Source: Comamonas thiooxydans (GTDB lineage: Bacteria > Pseudomonadota > Gammaproteobacteria > Burkholderiales > Burkholderiaceae_C). Taken from it: DNA of 64,000 nucleotides. A program made the position numbers and the translations under genes. The stretch spans positions 2,108,001 through 2,172,000 of the forward strand of contig NZ_AP026738.1 in assembly GCF_002157685.2 (NCBI RefSeq). Reading direction: 5' to 3'. A model generated the notes under the pieces. It saw nothing but the letters and a program-made list of their open reading frames with translations, did not search any database and was not told the origin of the DNA. Positions 8,926 through 18,639 of the stretch are shown here, in pieces. How positions within the stretch are numbered: the stretch's first letter is position 1; every line of letters starts with the position of its first letter.

Positions 8926-10577
8926 GCAAGGAGAAATACGAGAGCCAGGCCGGCAGCAAGCTGCTGACCGTGCAGGATCTGAGCGTGTCTTTTGCGGGCA
9001 AGCCCGTGGTTCAGGGCGTGAGCTTCGAGATGGCTGCCGGTGAGAAGCTGGCGCTGGTGGGGGAGTCCGGCTCGGGCAAGTCGGTCACGGCGCTGTCGCT
9101 GCTGCGCTTGGTGGGAGATGCGCAACTGGGTGGCCGGGCCCTGCTGGATGGGCGCGATCTGCTGGGGCTTTCTGAGCGCGAGATACAGGGCATACGCGGC
9201 GGCGATATCGCCATGATCTTTCAGGAGCCAATGACGGCGCTGAACCCGCTGATGACTGTCGGCGTGCAGGTGGCCGAGGTGCTGCAGCTCAAGCAGGCAC
9301 TGAGCCGTGCCCAGGCCCTGACGCAGGCGGTGGAGCTGCTGGCCACGACCGGCATCCCCGAGCCGGGGCGCAGGGCGCAGAGCTTTCCGCACCAGCTCAG
9401 CGGCGGGCAACGCCAGCGCGCCATGATTGCCATGGCCCTGGCCAGCCGTCCCCGGCTGCTGCTGGCCGACGAGCCGACAACGGCGCTGGATGTGACGCTG
9501 CGTGGCCAGATCCTGGATTTGCTGGCCGATCTGCAACGGCAGACCGGCATGGCCGTGCTGATGATCACGCATGACCTGAATCTGGTGCGCCGCTTTGCCG
9601 ACCGCGTGGCGGTCATGGAAAAAGGCCGTCTCGTGGAGCAGGGTTCGGTGGCTGAGCTGATGGGGAACCCGCAGCATGCCTATACCCGCAGGCTGCTGGC
9701 CAGCCGGCCGGTGCGCAATGTGGCGGATGAGATCGTGCCGGCCGGTGAGGCTGCCGTGGTACAGACCCAGGCCCTGCAGGTGAGCTATGCCACGCCCTTG
9801 CCTGGCATTCGCGGCTGGTTCAAAAAGGGCGCATTTGTAGCGGTCAAGGGCGCGGATATGCTGTTGCGGCCCGGCCGTACCCTGGGCGTGATCGGTGAAT
9901 CGGGCTCCGGTAAATCCACGCTGGCCCAGGCCGTGCTGGGGCTGTTGCCTGCGGCCGGGAGGCTGCAGGTGGCCGGCAGGCAATGGCAGCAGCCGGCAAT
10001 CCGCAACAGCGCCGCCAACCTGGCGCTGCGGCGCAAGATCCAGGTGGTGTTTCAGGATCCGTTCTCCTCGCTCTCTCCGCGCATGACTGTGGAGGAGATC
10101 GTCGGCGAAGGCCTGCAGATCCATGCCCCTGAGCTCGCTGCCGGGCCGCGGCGCGAGCGCGTGCTCAAGATGCTGGAAGAGGTGGGCTTGACCGAGACCC
10201 AGTTTCCCGGCCTGCTGCAGCGCTATCCGCATGAATTCTCTGGCGGGCAGCGGCAGCGCCTGGCGATCTCGCGCGCGCTCATCATGGAGCCCGAGGTCCT
10301 GGTGCTGGACGAACCCACGAGTGCACTCGATGTCACCATTCAGCAGCAGGTGCTGGCCCTGCTGCAGCGGCTGCAGAAGGAGCGTGGTCTGGCCTATCTG
10401 CTCATCACCCACGATGTGGACGTGATTCGCGCCATGGCCCATGAGGTGCTGGTCATGAAGGACGGGCAGATCGTGGAGCAGGGCGATGTGCAGGCGGTGT
10501 TGACTGCGCCGCGGCAGGCCTATACGCGCCAGCTGGTCGAGGCCGCCGGGGTCGTTGCCGGGGCGGCGGCTGTCTGA
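8922..10577 (+). CDS. ABC transporter ATP-binding protein with two NBDs, YejF type
   Basis: 551-residue fused double ATPase that energises the peptide importer. NBD1 has Walker A GESGSGKS (about 48), signature LSGGQRQR and Walker B LLLADEPTTALD. NBD2 has GESGSGKS near 325, FSGGQRQRLAIS and VLVLDEPTSALD. Each half ends with the oligopeptide-transporter C-terminal segment (HAYTRRLLASRP; QAYTRQLVEAAG). The ATG at 8922 overlaps the yejE stop by 4 bases and follows GGAGGCAAGCC, so it is preferred over longer starts. Confidence 0.95.
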   Translation: MSKEKYESQAGSKLLTVQDLSVSFAGKPVVQGVSFEMAAGEKLALVGESGSGKSVTALSLLRLVGDAQLGGRALLDGRDLLGLSEREIQGIRGGDIAMIFQEPMTALNPLMTVGVQVAEVLQLKQALSRAQALTQAVELLATTGIPEPGRRAQSFPHQLSGGQRQRAMIAMALASRPRLLLADEPTTALDVTLRGQILDLLADLQRQTGMAVLMITHDLNLVRRFADRVAVMEKGRLVEQGSVAELMGNPQHAYTRRLLASRPVRNVADEIVPAGEAAVVQTQALQVSYATPLPGIRGWFKKGAFVAVKGADMLLRPGRTLGVIGESGSGKSTLAQAVLGLLPAAGRLQVAGRQWQQPAIRNSAANLALRRKIQVVFQDPFSSLSPRMTVEEIVGEGLQIHAPELAAGPRRERVLKMLEEVGLTETQFPGLLQRYPHEFSGGQRQRLAISRALIMEPEVLVLDEPTSALDVTIQQQVLALLQRLQKERGLAYLLITHDVDVIRAMAHEVLVMKDGQIVEQGDVQAVLTAPRQAYTRQLVEAAGVVAGAAAV

Positions 10578-10585
10578 ATTTGATA

Positions 10586-10631
10586 GCGGGCAGCGCTTTC
10601 CCTTCAAAGGTTTGAGGCTTTGAATGCCCGC
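10586..10631. repeat. Interspersed hairpin element (AGCCTCAAACC family)
   Basis: Nested inverted repeats: outer GCGGGCA / TGCCCGC and inner TTCAAAG / CTTTGAA around GTTTGAGG. On the minus strand the core reads AGCCTCAAACC, shared with elements at 7789-7829 and 18178-18237. It lies just after yejF and may act as a weak terminator or RNA-stabilising hairpin. Confidence 0.6.
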
Positions 10632-10774
10632 AATTGCTGCCGATTCGCTGATTCGCGAGGCAGGTATTCGCTGAAAAACACTGAATCCGCACTCGAAAGT
10701 TTGTATTTATTTGGCGCGAATTCTCTGGCTGTGGCCTAATTGATCCTTTTCAACCTCCCAATTGAGAATTCGAC

Positions 10775-10936
10775 ATGGGCAATAAGATCGTTACCGAAGC
10801 AGACCGCAAGGCCACTCCCCGTCCCCAGGCACCCAATGGCGTGACCCTGCCCACTCCCGGCCGTGGCCAGCGCGTGAGCCTGGAGCGTGGTTCGCACACT
10901 CGCAGCAAGAAGCAGCCCGGCAAGCGCCACGGCTAA
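10775..10936 (+). CDS. Small conserved basic protein, 53 residues
   Basis: Short open frame ATG-TAA starting MGNKIVTEADRK and ending KKQPGKRHG. It is rich in Lys, Arg, Pro and Thr with no membrane segment or Cys, and is predicted to be a soluble, disordered basic protein. It is followed by a strong terminator, which supports a real transcription unit. I recall similar short proteins in Burkholderiales but know no function. Nothing in the neighbourhood links it to the transporter upstream or the chaperone genes downstream. Confidence 0.6.
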   Translation: MGNKIVTEADRKATPRPQAPNGVTLPTPGRGQRVSLERGSHTRSKKQPGKRHG

Positions 10937-10972
10937 TTCCTGCGGCAGGCCGCGCCCTGGTGTGCGGCCCGC

Positions 10973-11008
10973 AAAAAAGCCCTCGTCACTTCGGTACGAG
11001 GGCTTTTT
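10973..11008 (+). terminator. Strong Rho-independent terminator
   Basis: AAAAAAGCCCTCGT / ACGAGGGCTTTTT with loop CACTTCGGT. A and T runs on both sides make it bidirectional: it closes the 53-residue gene and, on the minus strand, lies just downstream of cbpM. Confidence 0.88.
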
Positions 11009-11038
11009 GCTTTTCACGGCTTCAGGGTGTTGGTTTGC

Positions 11039-11371
11039 TCATCCCTGCAGATTTTTTAGCTTGCGGCGCAGTTGCTGCACTTCCTCGATGAGATCGGTAG
11101 TCAGGGCGGCGAGCTGAGGGTCGGCGTCGAAGCTGTGTTCCAGCTGCGCAATGCGGCGCGCACGTACCAGCGTCTGGCTGCTGAAGCGCCATTGCTCGTG
11201 GCTGATCTCGCGCAGCTGACCTTCGTTGTCGTAGCTGATGACGCCTGTCTGCACATGCTCGATCACCCATTGCGGGCTGGTGCAGCAATGGCGCGCCAGC
11301 TCGTGCAGATCGAGCACGGCCTGTTCCAGCAGCTCGGCAGGCTCGTAGAAAGGGTAGTGGGAGGGGCTCAT
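11039..11371 (-). CDS. cbpM: Chaperone modulator CbpM
   Basis: MerR-like small protein of 110 residues that binds the J-domain of CbpA and restrains its co-chaperone activity (known for E. coli CbpM). Recognisable features are ELLEQAVLDLHELARHCCTSPQWVIEHVQTGVI near the N-terminus and a C-terminal coiled region (LAALTTDLIEEVQQLRRKLKNL). The ATG at 11371 has AAAGG 7 bases upstream; a TTG 15 bases earlier would overlap the cbpA stop and is less likely. It is the second gene of the cbpA-cbpM pair. Confidence 0.85.
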   Translation of the reverse strand: MSPSHYPFYEPAELLEQAVLDLHELARHCCTSPQWVIEHVQTGVISYDNEGQLREISHEQWRFSSQTLVRARRIAQLEHSFDADPQLAALTTDLIEEVQQLRRKLKNLQG

Positions 11372-11382
11372 GGGAAAACCTT

Positions 11383-12363
11383 TCAACTCAGGCTGCGGGC
11401 ATCGAACTGCGGGAAGGCCTTGGCAAAGTCGGCATACGCCTGCTTTTGCGCGGGTGTCGCTGCGGGCGGGAAGACCACATCCAGCACCAGATACAGATCA
11501 CCCGGCGTGGCTGCGGGCAGGCCCTTGCCCTTGAGGCGCAGCTTGCGACCCGAGCGATAGCCGGCGGGCACGGTGACTTCCAGTTCCCCGGCCAGCGTCT
11601 TGAAGGGGACGGGGCCGCCCAGCTCGGCTTCCCAGGGCGCGAGCGGGACTCGCTGATAGACATCCTTGCCCTCGGACCACCAGCGCGGGTCGCTGCGGAA
11701 GTGCACCTCCAGCAGCAGATCGCCTGGAGCGCCCTTGCCCAGGCCCGGGTTGCCCTGACCGGCAAGGCGAATCATCTGGCCCTCGCGCACGCCCTTGGGA
11801 ATGGTGACCTGCAACTCCTTTTCCTTGTGGGTGGGGATGCCCTGGTCGTCGAGCACAGTGCTGCGCAGATGCAGCGAGCGCACGGCACCGCTGTAGCTGT
11901 CCTGCAGATCCAGCTCTATGCTGGCATGCTGGTCCTGGCCGCGCATGTCTGGGGTGCTGCGCGCACCTTGCTGGCCCTGATGGCGCCGTGCACGAGCGGC
12001 CTGGCCGAACATCTGCGAGAAGAAGTCGCTGAAATCGGCGTCGCTGCCGGCATCGCCCTGGCTGCTGAAGTGAAAGTCCTGCTGATCCCAGTCGGGCGGC
12101 GGGCGAAAGCCTCCGCTGCCCTGAGCTCTGGCATTTTGAGCAAACTGCATCTCGTCGCCCATGGCGTCGTAGGCGGCGCGCTTTTCGGGGTCGGAGAGCA
12201 CGGTGTTGGCTTCGTTGACCTCGGCCATGCGAGCAGCCGCGTCTTTTTCCTTGCTGATGTCGGGGTGGTATTTGCGGGCGAGTTTGCGATAGGCCTTTTT
12301 GATCTCCTCGGTGGAGGCCTTTTTGTCCACGCCAAGTATCTTGTAATAGTCCTTGTAATCCAT
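11383..12363 (-). CDS. cbpA: Curved-DNA-binding DnaJ-family co-chaperone
   Basis: 326-residue type II Hsp40. The N-terminal J-domain (about 4-70) has the HPD motif in [10 protein letters not shown] Gly/Phe-poor linker follows, then two C-terminal beta-sandwich domains ([14 protein letters not shown] from about 140; [14 protein letters not shown] near 255). There is no zinc-finger region, as expected for CbpA. The ATG at 12363 begins [12 protein letters not shown], the canonical J-domain start; an open frame 40 codons longer is not conserved in character. It stimulates DnaK and binds curved DNA in relatives. Confidence 0.92.
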   Translation of the reverse strand: MDYKDYYKILGVDKKASTEEIKKAYRKLARKYHPDISKEKDAAARMAEVNEANTVLSDPEKRAAYDAMGDEMQFAQNARAQGSGGFRPPPDWDQQDFHFSSQGDAGSDADFSDFFSQMFGQAARARRHQGQQGARSTPDMRGQDQHASIELDLQDSYSGAVRSLHLRSTVLDDQGIPTHKEKELQVTIPKGVREGQMIRLAGQGNPGLGKGAPGDLLLEVHFRSDPRWWSEGKDVYQRVPLAPWEAELGGPVPFKTLAGELEVTVPAGYRSGRKLRLKGKGLPAATPGDLYLVLDVVFPPAATPAQKQAYADFAKAFPQFDARSLS

Positions 12364-12593
12364 GGAGTCACCAATCTTCTTGTCAAAAGATGGGCGCAAG
12401 ACTGTTGCCTTGGCTGCTGCCATTGCTGCGCCCGCATTCAGGAAAATAATAGGGATAGAGTGCGACAGCTTCAAGGGTCTCAATGCGCGCTGGTGGGGTG
12501 ATGACCGGGGTTTGAGTCCTTGGGGGCATCTGGCGCTACCATTGCTGGGATCAATGCAGGGGCGTGTGCGAAGGCCTGCCCAGAGTTCGTGAA

Positions 12594-12974
12594 ATGAAAC
12601 AAGAAATTACAAAAGCAGACGCATGGCTGGTTGTCTGCCTCTGTGCTGACTGGTGCGGTACCTGTAAACAGTACCGGCAGCCTTTCGAGGCTCTTGCTGC
12701 CCAGTTCCCGCAGATGCGTTTTGTCTGGCTCGATGTGGAAGACCGTGAGGATGTCGCTGGCGATCTGGACATAGAAACCTTCCCGTCCATTTTGGTGGCG
12801 CAGGGCGAGCAGGCCAGATTCCTGGGGCCTGTGCTTCCGCAGACGGGGGTGCTGGCGCGGATGCTGCAATCCCTGCCCGCAGATGCAGCGGCGAGGCCTG
12901 CCGATGTGCAGGAGGCCCAGGATTTGCTGCAGCGATTGTTGCGCGCTGATGACCTGCAGGAAGTCTTGCGTTGA
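12594..12974 (+). CDS. Thioredoxin-like protein
   Basis: 126-residue cytoplasmic thioredoxin-fold protein without a signal peptide. The redox motif is [11 protein letters not shown] (CGTC at about residues 18-21), followed by the fold strand [11 protein letters not shown] and the cis-Pro loop ETFPSILV. The C-terminal 30 residues form an extra predicted helix. It diverges from cbpA and is followed by the rimP operon promoter. The exact partner is unknown; disulfide reductase or oxidative-stress roles are plausible. Confidence 0.82.
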   Translation: MKQEITKADAWLVVCLCADWCGTCKQYRQPFEALAAQFPQMRFVWLDVEDREDVAGDLDIETFPSILVAQGEQARFLGPVLPQTGVLARMLQSLPADAAARPADVQEAQDLLQRLLRADDLQEVLR

Positions 12975-12998
12975 TCGCTGTTTTATGCGAGACACTTT

Positions 12999-13027
12999 TT
13001 GCGAAAACAATGGTTTGCGGCTACAAT
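12999..13027 (+). promoter_or_regulatory. Candidate sigma-70 promoter of the rimP-nusA-infB operon
   Basis: TTGCGA (12999-13004), a 17-base spacer and TACAAT (13022-13027). The predicted start near 13034 puts the following terminator-like hairpin at the very 5' end of the transcript. Confidence 0.45.
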
Positions 13028-13042
13028 CACGGCTTCACGACC

Positions 13043-13074
13043 AAACGGGCGGGTACATACCGCCCGTTTTTTTT
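13043..13074 (+). terminator. Hairpin plus U-run ahead of rimP (terminator or attenuator)
   Basis: Perfect stem AAACGGGCGG / CCGCCCGTTT with loop GTACATA, followed by eight T. It could end the thioredoxin-like transcript or attenuate the rimP operon, since a candidate promoter lies directly upstream and rimP begins 80 bases downstream. Attenuators ahead of rimP are known in some other bacteria. Confidence 0.75.
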
Positions 13075-13154
13075 GGGCAATTCATGGCGAAACCTGTTTT
13101 TGGCAGAGCTAAGTCCATGATTTGACAGATTTTTCGGGATTGAACTGAATACAC

Positions 13155-13733
13155 GTGGCACTACAGCAAATCGTTGAACAAACCGTGACAGGTCTGGGCT
13201 ATGACCTGGTTGAAATCGAGCGCTCGGCCGGCGGCCTGCTGCGCATCACGATTGATTTGCCTTGGCAGGCGCCGGAGGAAGGTGCGCCTGAGCTGCCCGA
13301 GCAGTTCGTGACAGTGGAAGACTGCGAAAAGGTCACGCGCCAGCTTCAGTTTGCGCTGGAAGTCGATGGTGCGGACTACGCCCGCCTGGAGGTCTCTTCT
13401 CCAGGCATTGATCGTTTGCTGCGCCATGAGCAGGACTTCATCCGCTTTGAAGGCTCGGAGGTGGATCTGACGCTCAAGGCTCCCATCGGGGCTGCAGGTG
13501 GCGACAAGATCAATGCAAACCGCAAGAAATTTCGTGGCACGCTGGAACGGACTGAAGAAGGTGGCTGGCAGATCGTCTGGAGCGATGAGCCGCCTCCCAA
13601 GCCGGGCGTGCGCGTCAGCAAGAAGCGTGAGCCAGCGCCGTTGAACGCGATGGGCTTTACGCTTGACGAGTTGCGCGAAGCTCGTCTGGCACCGATTGTG
13701 AATTTCAAAGGACGCGCAGCCAAGCCCGAATGA
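13155..13733 (+). CDS. rimP: Ribosome maturation factor RimP
   Basis: 30S subunit assembly factor, 192 residues. The N-terminal RimP domain begins VEQTVTGLGYDLVEIE; YARLEVSSPGIDRLL and the FEGSEVDLTLK strand mark the family. The C-terminal Sm-like domain ends in a longer basic tail (VSKKREPAP... NFKGRAAK) than the roughly 150-residue E. coli protein. The start is a GTG. It is the first gene of the rimP-nusA-infB-rbfA-truB-typA series. Confidence 0.95.
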   Translation: MALQQIVEQTVTGLGYDLVEIERSAGGLLRITIDLPWQAPEEGAPELPEQFVTVEDCEKVTRQLQFALEVDGADYARLEVSSPGIDRLLRHEQDFIRFEGSEVDLTLKAPIGAAGGDKINANRKKFRGTLERTEEGGWQIVWSDEPPPKPGVRVSKKREPAPLNAMGFTLDELREARLAPIVNFKGRAAKPE

Positions 13734-13816
13734 GGCAGCTGAAGCGTTTGAATCTTTTGGGGCAAAGAGGTCGCATGCAAATCCTCTTTGTGTGATTGAA
13801 ATAGGAGAGTCGTCGC

Positions 13817-15304
13817 ATGAATCGCGAACTGTTGATGTTGGTTGAAGCCATTTCGCGTGAAAAGAACGTGGAACGCGATGTGGTTTTTGGTGCCGTGGAA
13901 TCCGCACTGGCACAGGCCACCAAGAAGCTGTACCAAGGTGAAGTAGACATCCGCGTGTCCATCGATCGCGAAAGCGGCGACTACGACACCTTCCGCCGCT
14001 GGGTGGTGGTGTCTGACGATGCCGGTCTGCAGAACCCCGACGCCGAAGAAATGCTGATGGATGCGGAAGACCGCGTGCCCGGCATTCAAATTGGTGAGTT
14101 CATTGAAGAGCAGATCGAGTCGCTGCCCATCGGCCGTATCGGTGCCATGGCTGCCAAGCAGGTCATCCTGCAGAAGATTCGCGACGCCGAGCGCGAAATG
14201 CTGCTCAACGAATTCCTGGCCCGTGGCGAGAAGATCTTTACTGGTACCGTCAAGCGCATGGACAAGGGCGACATCATTGTCGAATCCGGCCGTGTGGAAG
14301 GCCGACTCAAGCGCGGCGAGATGATCCCCAAGGAAAATCTGCGCAATGGCGACCGCGTGCGCGCCATGATCATGGAAGTCGATGCCACCTTGCGCGGCGC
14401 TCCCATCCTGCTGTCGCGCTCGGCTCCCGAATTCATGGTGGAATTGTTCCGCAATGAAGTGCCTGAGATCGAGCAAGGCCTGCTGGAGATCAAGAGCTGC
14501 GCCCGTGACGCCGGCTCTCGTGCCAAGATCGCCGTACTGAGCCACGACAAGCGCGTGGATCCCATCGGTACCTGCGTCGGCGTGCGTGGTACCCGTGTGA
14601 ACGCCGTGACCAACGAACTGGCCGGCGAGCGTGTGGATATCGTGCTGTGGTCCGAAGACCCCGCCCAGTTCGTGATCGGTGCTCTGGCTCCTGCCAATGT
14701 CTCTTCCATCGTCGTGGACGAGGAAAAGCACGCCATGGACGTGGTGGTGGACGAGGAAAATCTGGCTATCGCCATCGGTCGCGGCGGTCAGAACGTACGT
14801 CTGGCCTCCGAGCTGACAGGCTGGAAGATCAACATCATGGACGCTGCCGAGTCTGCTCAGAAGCAGGCTGACGAGTCGGCTGTCTCGCGCAAGCTGTTCA
14901 TGGAAAAGCTGGATGTGGACGAGGAAATCGCCAACATCCTGATCGAAGAAGGTTTCGAGACCCTGGAAGAAGTGGCCTATGTGCCGCTGCAGGAAATGCT
15001 CGAAATCGAATCCTTCGACGAAGAGACGGTGAACGAGCTGCGTAGCCGCGCCAAGGATGCACTGCTGAGTCAGGAAATTGCTCGCGAAGAAAATGTGAGC
15101 AAGGCATCCGAGGATCTGGTGTCTCTGGACGGCATGACTGCCGAACTGCTGGACAAGCTGGCGCAAGCTGATGTGCACACCCGTGACGATCTGGCCGACC
15201 TGGCGATCGACGAGCTGACCGAAATTACCGGTCAGACCGCCGAAGAAGCCAAGGCCTTGATCATGAAGGCGCGTGAGCACTGGTTTACCGATGGGCAAGA
15301 GTAA
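13817..15304 (+). CDS. nusA: Transcription termination/antitermination factor NusA
   Basis: 495-residue RNA polymerase elongation factor that modulates pausing, termination and antitermination. An N-terminal RNAP-binding domain (1-130) is followed by the S1 domain (about 135-200, [19 protein letters not shown]). Two KH domains come next ([12 protein letters not shown] and [13 protein letters not shown]). Two C-terminal acidic helix-hairpin repeats follow (about 365-420 and 440-495), which in E. coli autoinhibit RNA binding. Length matches the E. coli protein. It lies 83 bases after rimP with GGAGAG upstream of the ATG. Confidence 0.97.
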   Translation: MNRELLMLVEAISREKNVERDVVFGAVESALAQATKKLYQGEVDIRVSIDRESGDYDTFRRWVVVSDDAGLQNPDAEEMLMDAEDRVPGIQIGEFIEEQIESLPIGRIGAMAAKQVILQKIRDAEREMLLNEFLARGEKIFTGTVKRMDKGDIIVESGRVEGRLKRGEMIPKENLRNGDRVRAMIMEVDATLRGAPILLSRSAPEFMVELFRNEVPEIEQGLLEIKSCARDAGSRAKIAVLSHDKRVDPIGTCVGVRGTRVNAVTNELAGERVDIVLWSEDPAQFVIGALAPANVSSIVVDEEKHAMDVVVDEENLAIAIGRGGQNVRLASELTGWKINIMDAAESAQKQADESAVSRKLFMEKLDVDEEIANILIEEGFETLEEVAYVPLQEMLEIESFDEETVNELRSRAKDALLSQEIAREENVSKASEDLVSLDGMTAELLDKLAQADVHTRDDLADLAIDELTEITGQTAEEAKALIMKAREHWFTDGQE

Positions 15305-15327
15305 GGTCAGGGAGGTACAGAGCATTT

Positions 15328-18162
15328 ATGTCGAGTAATACGGTTGCAGAATTTGCGAAAGAGCGCAACACGACCCCTGATACCTTGCTGCAGCAGCTCA
15401 AGGCCGCCGGGGTTGACAAGGCCAATGCGGCTGATGCGCTGACCGAAGGTGACAAGCAGCGCTTGCTGTCTCACCTGCAGGCAAGCCATGGCAGCGGTGC
15501 CAAGAAGATCACGCTGACCAAGAAGTCCACCAGCGAAATCAAGCAGGCGGATTCATCGGGCCGTGCCCGTACGATTCAGGTGGAAGTGCGCAAGAAGCGC
15601 ACTTTCGTGAAGCGGGAAGACACTCCCGCCGAGGCTCAGGCCAATGCGGAAAGCATGGCTAAGGCTGTGCAGGAGCGTGCCGCTAGTCAAGAGCTGGTAC
15701 GCCGTGAAGAAGATGCTCGCCGCGAGGCCGAGCTGTTGAGCCATCAGGAAGAACAATTGGCCAAGGAACGTCAAGAGCGCGAAGAGCGCGAGCGCCGCGA
15801 GCGCGAAGCCGAGGAACGTGCTGCAGCCTATGCAGCCGCGGAAGTTGCCAAGGTGGCTGAAGCCAAGGCGGCTAAGGAAGAGGAAAAGCGCGAGCACGCC
15901 GCTGGCGCTGCCGCACGTGCTGCGGCCCAGGCCGAGGCACGCTCCAAGGCCGAAGCCGAATCCCAGGCCAAGGCGGCTGAAGAAGCCAGCCGCGCCAAGG
16001 ATCTGGATGAACGCCGCCGCAAGGCCCTGGCCGAGGCGGAAGCCATCCGTGCCATGATGGCTGCGCCCAAGAAGGTGCTGGTCGCCAAGAAGCCGGAAGA
16101 GCCCAAGAAGGCTGCTCCGGTCGCTGCGGATGCCAAGAAGCCTGTTGCCGCCAAGGATGGCAACAAGCCCGCAGGCGCCGCTGGTGCGGCCAACGCAGGC
16201 GGCGGTGCCCGTCCCGGCAAGGAAGTCAAGTCCGCCAAGCTGTCTTCGAGCTGGTCCAACGATGCGGCCAAGAAGAAGGAAATCAAGACCCGTGGCGACA
16301 GCTCCGGTGGAGTGGCTGGCCGCTCCAACTGGCGCGGTGGTCCCAGGGGTGGCCGTCGTGGCAATGACCGTCACGAGCAGCAACAGCAGCAGGCTCCCGA
16401 GTTCCGTCAGCTGGAGATCTCGGTGCCCGAGACCATCACCGTGGCCGAACTGGCCCACAAGATGGCCATCAAGGCATCCGAACTGATCAAGGTGCTGATG
16501 AAGATGGGCCAGATGGTCACCATCAACCAGCCGCTGGACCAGGACACCGCCATGATCGTGGTGGAAGAAATGGGCCACACCGCCAAGGTGGCAGCGCTGG
16601 ACGACCTGGAGGCCTTCACCGATGAAGAAGTCTCCAGTGCCGAAGCCGAGCTGCTGTCGCGTGCTCCTGTGGTGACCGTGATGGGCCACGTGGACCACGG
16701 CAAGACCTCGCTGCTGGACTATATCCGTCGCACCAAGGTGGCGTCGGGCGAAGCCGGCGGCATTACCCAGCACATCGGTGCCTACCATGTGAAGACGCCT
16801 CGCGGCATCATCACCTTCCTGGACACTCCGGGTCACGAGGCCTTCACGGCCATGCGTGCTCGCGGTGCCAAGTCCACCGACATCGTGATTCTGGTGGCTG
16901 CTGCCGACGACGGCGTGATGCCTCAGACCAAGGAAGCCATCAAGCACGCCAAGGCGGCCGGTGTTCCTATCGTCGTGGCCATCACCAAGGCCGACAAGCC
17001 CGAAGCCAACCCCGACCGCGTCAAGCAGGAGCTGGTCGTGGAAGAGGTGCTGCCCGAAGAGTACGGCGGCGACTCTCCCTTCGTGGCCGTGTCCTCCAAG
17101 ACCGGTCAGGGCATCGACGAGTTGCTGGAGCAAGTGCTGCTGCAGGCCGAAGTGCTGGAGCTCAAGGCTCCCGTGGACGCCGCAGCCAAGGGTATCGTGA
17201 TCGAAGCCCAGCTGGACAAGGGCCGCGGTACCGTGGCTACGGTGCTGGTGCAGTCCGGTACGCTGAAGGTCGGCGACGTGGTGCTGGCGGGCCAGACCTA
17301 TGGTCGCGTTCGTGCCATGCTGGACGAAGACGGCAAGCAGACCAAGACAGCAGGTCCTTCCATCCCTGTGGAAATTCAGGGTCTGAGCGAAGTGCCCCAG
17401 GCCGGTGACGACTTCATGGTGCTGAGCGATGAGCGCCGTGCCCGTGAAATCGCGACCTACCGCGCTGGCAAGTTCCGCAACACCAAGCTGGCCAAGCAGC
17501 AAGCTGCGAAGCTGGAAAACATGTTCGCCGAAATGTCCGCTGGCGATGTGCAGACTCTGCCCATCATCATCAAGGCCGACATGCAAGGCTCGCAGGAAGC
17601 TCTGGCAGCCTCGCTGCTCAAGCTGTCGACCGACGAGATCAAGGTTCAGCTGGTGTACTCCGGCGTGGGCGGTATTTCCGAGTCCGACGTCAACCTGGCA
17701 CTGGCTTCCAAGGCCATCATCATCGGCTTCAACGTGCGTGCGGATGCTCAGGCCCGCAAGACCGCCGAAGGCAATGATGTCGATATTCGCTACTACAACA
17801 TCATCTACGACGCCGTGGATGAGGTGAAGGCTGCGATGTCCGGCATGCTGGCTCCCGAGAAGCGCGAAGAGATCATCGGTATGGCCGAGATCCGCACCGT
17901 GTTCGTGGCAACGAAGATCGGCACCATTGCCGGCTCGTACATCACGCAAGGTCACGTCACCCGCAACGCACACTTCCGTCTGCTGCGCGACAACGTGGTC
18001 ATCTACACGGGCGAGATCGAGTCGCTGCGCCGCATGAAGGACGATGTCAAGGAAGTCAAGGAAGGCTTCGAGTGCGGTATCAAGCTGCGCAACTACAACG
18101 ACATCAAGGAAGGCGACATGCTGGAAGTCTTCGAGATCAAGGAAATCGCTCGTACGCTGTAA
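15328..18162 (+). CDS. infB: Translation initiation factor IF-2
   Basis: 944-residue GTPase that positions fMet-tRNA on the 30S subunit. The N-terminal IF2 domain is followed by a long, charged Ala/Glu/Lys coiled region (about 100-260) and a Gly/Arg linker ([13 protein letters not shown]). The G domain has GHVDHGKTS (G1), DTPGHEAF (G3) and, at G4, TKAD where the usual motif is NKxD; the TK form may be normal for this family. Beta-barrel domains follow, ending [17 protein letters not shown]. It is the third gene of the operon, 23 bases after nusA. Confidence 0.97.
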   Translation: MSSNTVAEFAKERNTTPDTLLQQLKAAGVDKANAADALTEGDKQRLLSHLQASHGSGAKKITLTKKSTSEIKQADSSGRARTIQVEVRKKRTFVKREDTPAEAQANAESMAKAVQERAASQELVRREEDARREAELLSHQEEQLAKERQEREERERREREAEERAAAYAAAEVAKVAEAKAAKEEEKREHAAGAAARAAAQAEARSKAEAESQAKAAEEASRAKDLDERRRKALAEAEAIRAMMAAPKKVLVAKKPEEPKKAAPVAADAKKPVAAKDGNKPAGAAGAANAGGGARPGKEVKSAKLSSSWSNDAAKKKEIKTRGDSSGGVAGRSNWRGGPRGGRRGNDRHEQQQQQAPEFRQLEISVPETITVAELAHKMAIKASELIKVLMKMGQMVTINQPLDQDTAMIVVEEMGHTAKVAALDDLEAFTDEEVSSAEAELLSRAPVVTVMGHVDHGKTSLLDYIRRTKVASGEAGGITQHIGAYHVKTPRGIITFLDTPGHEAFTAMRARGAKSTDIVILVAAADDGVMPQTKEAIKHAKAAGVPIVVAITKADKPEANPDRVKQELVVEEVLPEEYGGDSPFVAVSSKTGQGIDELLEQVLLQAEVLELKAPVDAAAKGIVIEAQLDKGRGTVATVLVQSGTLKVGDVVLAGQTYGRVRAMLDEDGKQTKTAGPSIPVEIQGLSEVPQAGDDFMVLSDERRAREIATYRAGKFRNTKLAKQQAAKLENMFAEMSAGDVQTLPIIIKADMQGSQEALAASLLKLSTDEIKVQLVYSGVGGISESDVNLALASKAIIIGFNVRADAQARKTAEGNDVDIRYYNIIYDAVDEVKAAMSGMLAPEKREEIIGMAEIRTVFVATKIGTIAGSYITQGHVTRNAHFRLLRDNVVIYTGEIESLRRMKDDVKEVKEGFECGIKLRNYNDIKEGDMLEVFEIKEIARTL

Positions 18163-18177
18163 AAGCAATAGCTGCTA

Positions 18178-18237
18178 GCGCCTGTTGCACAAGGGTTTGA
18201 GGCTGAAAATGCCTTGAAATCCTTGTGCAGCAAGCGC
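18178..18237. repeat. Interspersed hairpin element between infB and rbfA
   Basis: Long imperfect stem: left arm 18178-18194 and right arm 18221-18237 match at 15 of 17 positions, around GGGTTTGAGGCTGAAAATGCC. On the minus strand it carries AGCCTCAAACC and CAGGCGCTAGCAGCTAT, which closely match the start of the yejE-like gene at 7789-7829. It lies in the mRNA between infB and rbfA. Confidence 0.65.
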
Positions 18238-18257
18238 AAATAGCTCCTTTTTTATTC

Positions 18258-18635
18258 ATGGCAACCAAACGCAAATCTGCTGCTCCCAACCGCAGCTTCA
18301 AAGTTTCCGACCAGATCCAGCGTGATCTGTCGGAGCTGATCGCCCGCGAGTTGAAGGACCCGCGCGTCGGTATGGTCACGCTGCAAGGCGTGGAGGTGAC
18401 TCCTGACTATGCCCACGCCAAGGTGTTCTTCAGCGTGCTTGTCGGCGATCCCGAAGTGACGCTGGCAGCACTCAATCAGGCCGCAGGCTTTCTGCGCAAC
18501 GGCCTGTTCAAGCGTCTGCACATTCATACTGTGCCCACGCTGCATTTCGTCTACGACCGCACTACAGAGCGCGCTGCCGACATGAATGCCTTGATCGCCA
18601 AGGCTGTGGCGTCGCGCGGACCCGAACAGGAATAA
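18258..18635 (+). CDS. rbfA: 30S ribosome-binding factor RbfA
   Basis: 125-residue KH-like protein needed for maturation of the 16S rRNA 5' end and for cold adaptation. Family landmarks are [18 protein letters not shown] (here [18 protein letters not shown]), [27 protein letters not shown] and the C-terminal [16 protein letters not shown]. The ATG at 18258 begins [12 protein letters not shown] and is preferred to a TTG 33 bases upstream. truB follows after 4 bases. Confidence 0.95.
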   Translation: MATKRKSAAPNRSFKVSDQIQRDLSELIARELKDPRVGMVTLQGVEVTPDYAHAKVFFSVLVGDPEVTLAALNQAAGFLRNGLFKRLHIHTVPTLHFVYDRTTERAADMNALIAKAVASRGPEQE

Positions 18636-18639
18636 GCAC

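Noticed and set aside
15553..18168. Minus-strand open frame of 871 codons opposite infB
   Set aside because: Antisense shadow of a well-conserved gene; composition is biased to His, Leu and Gly and no family is visible.
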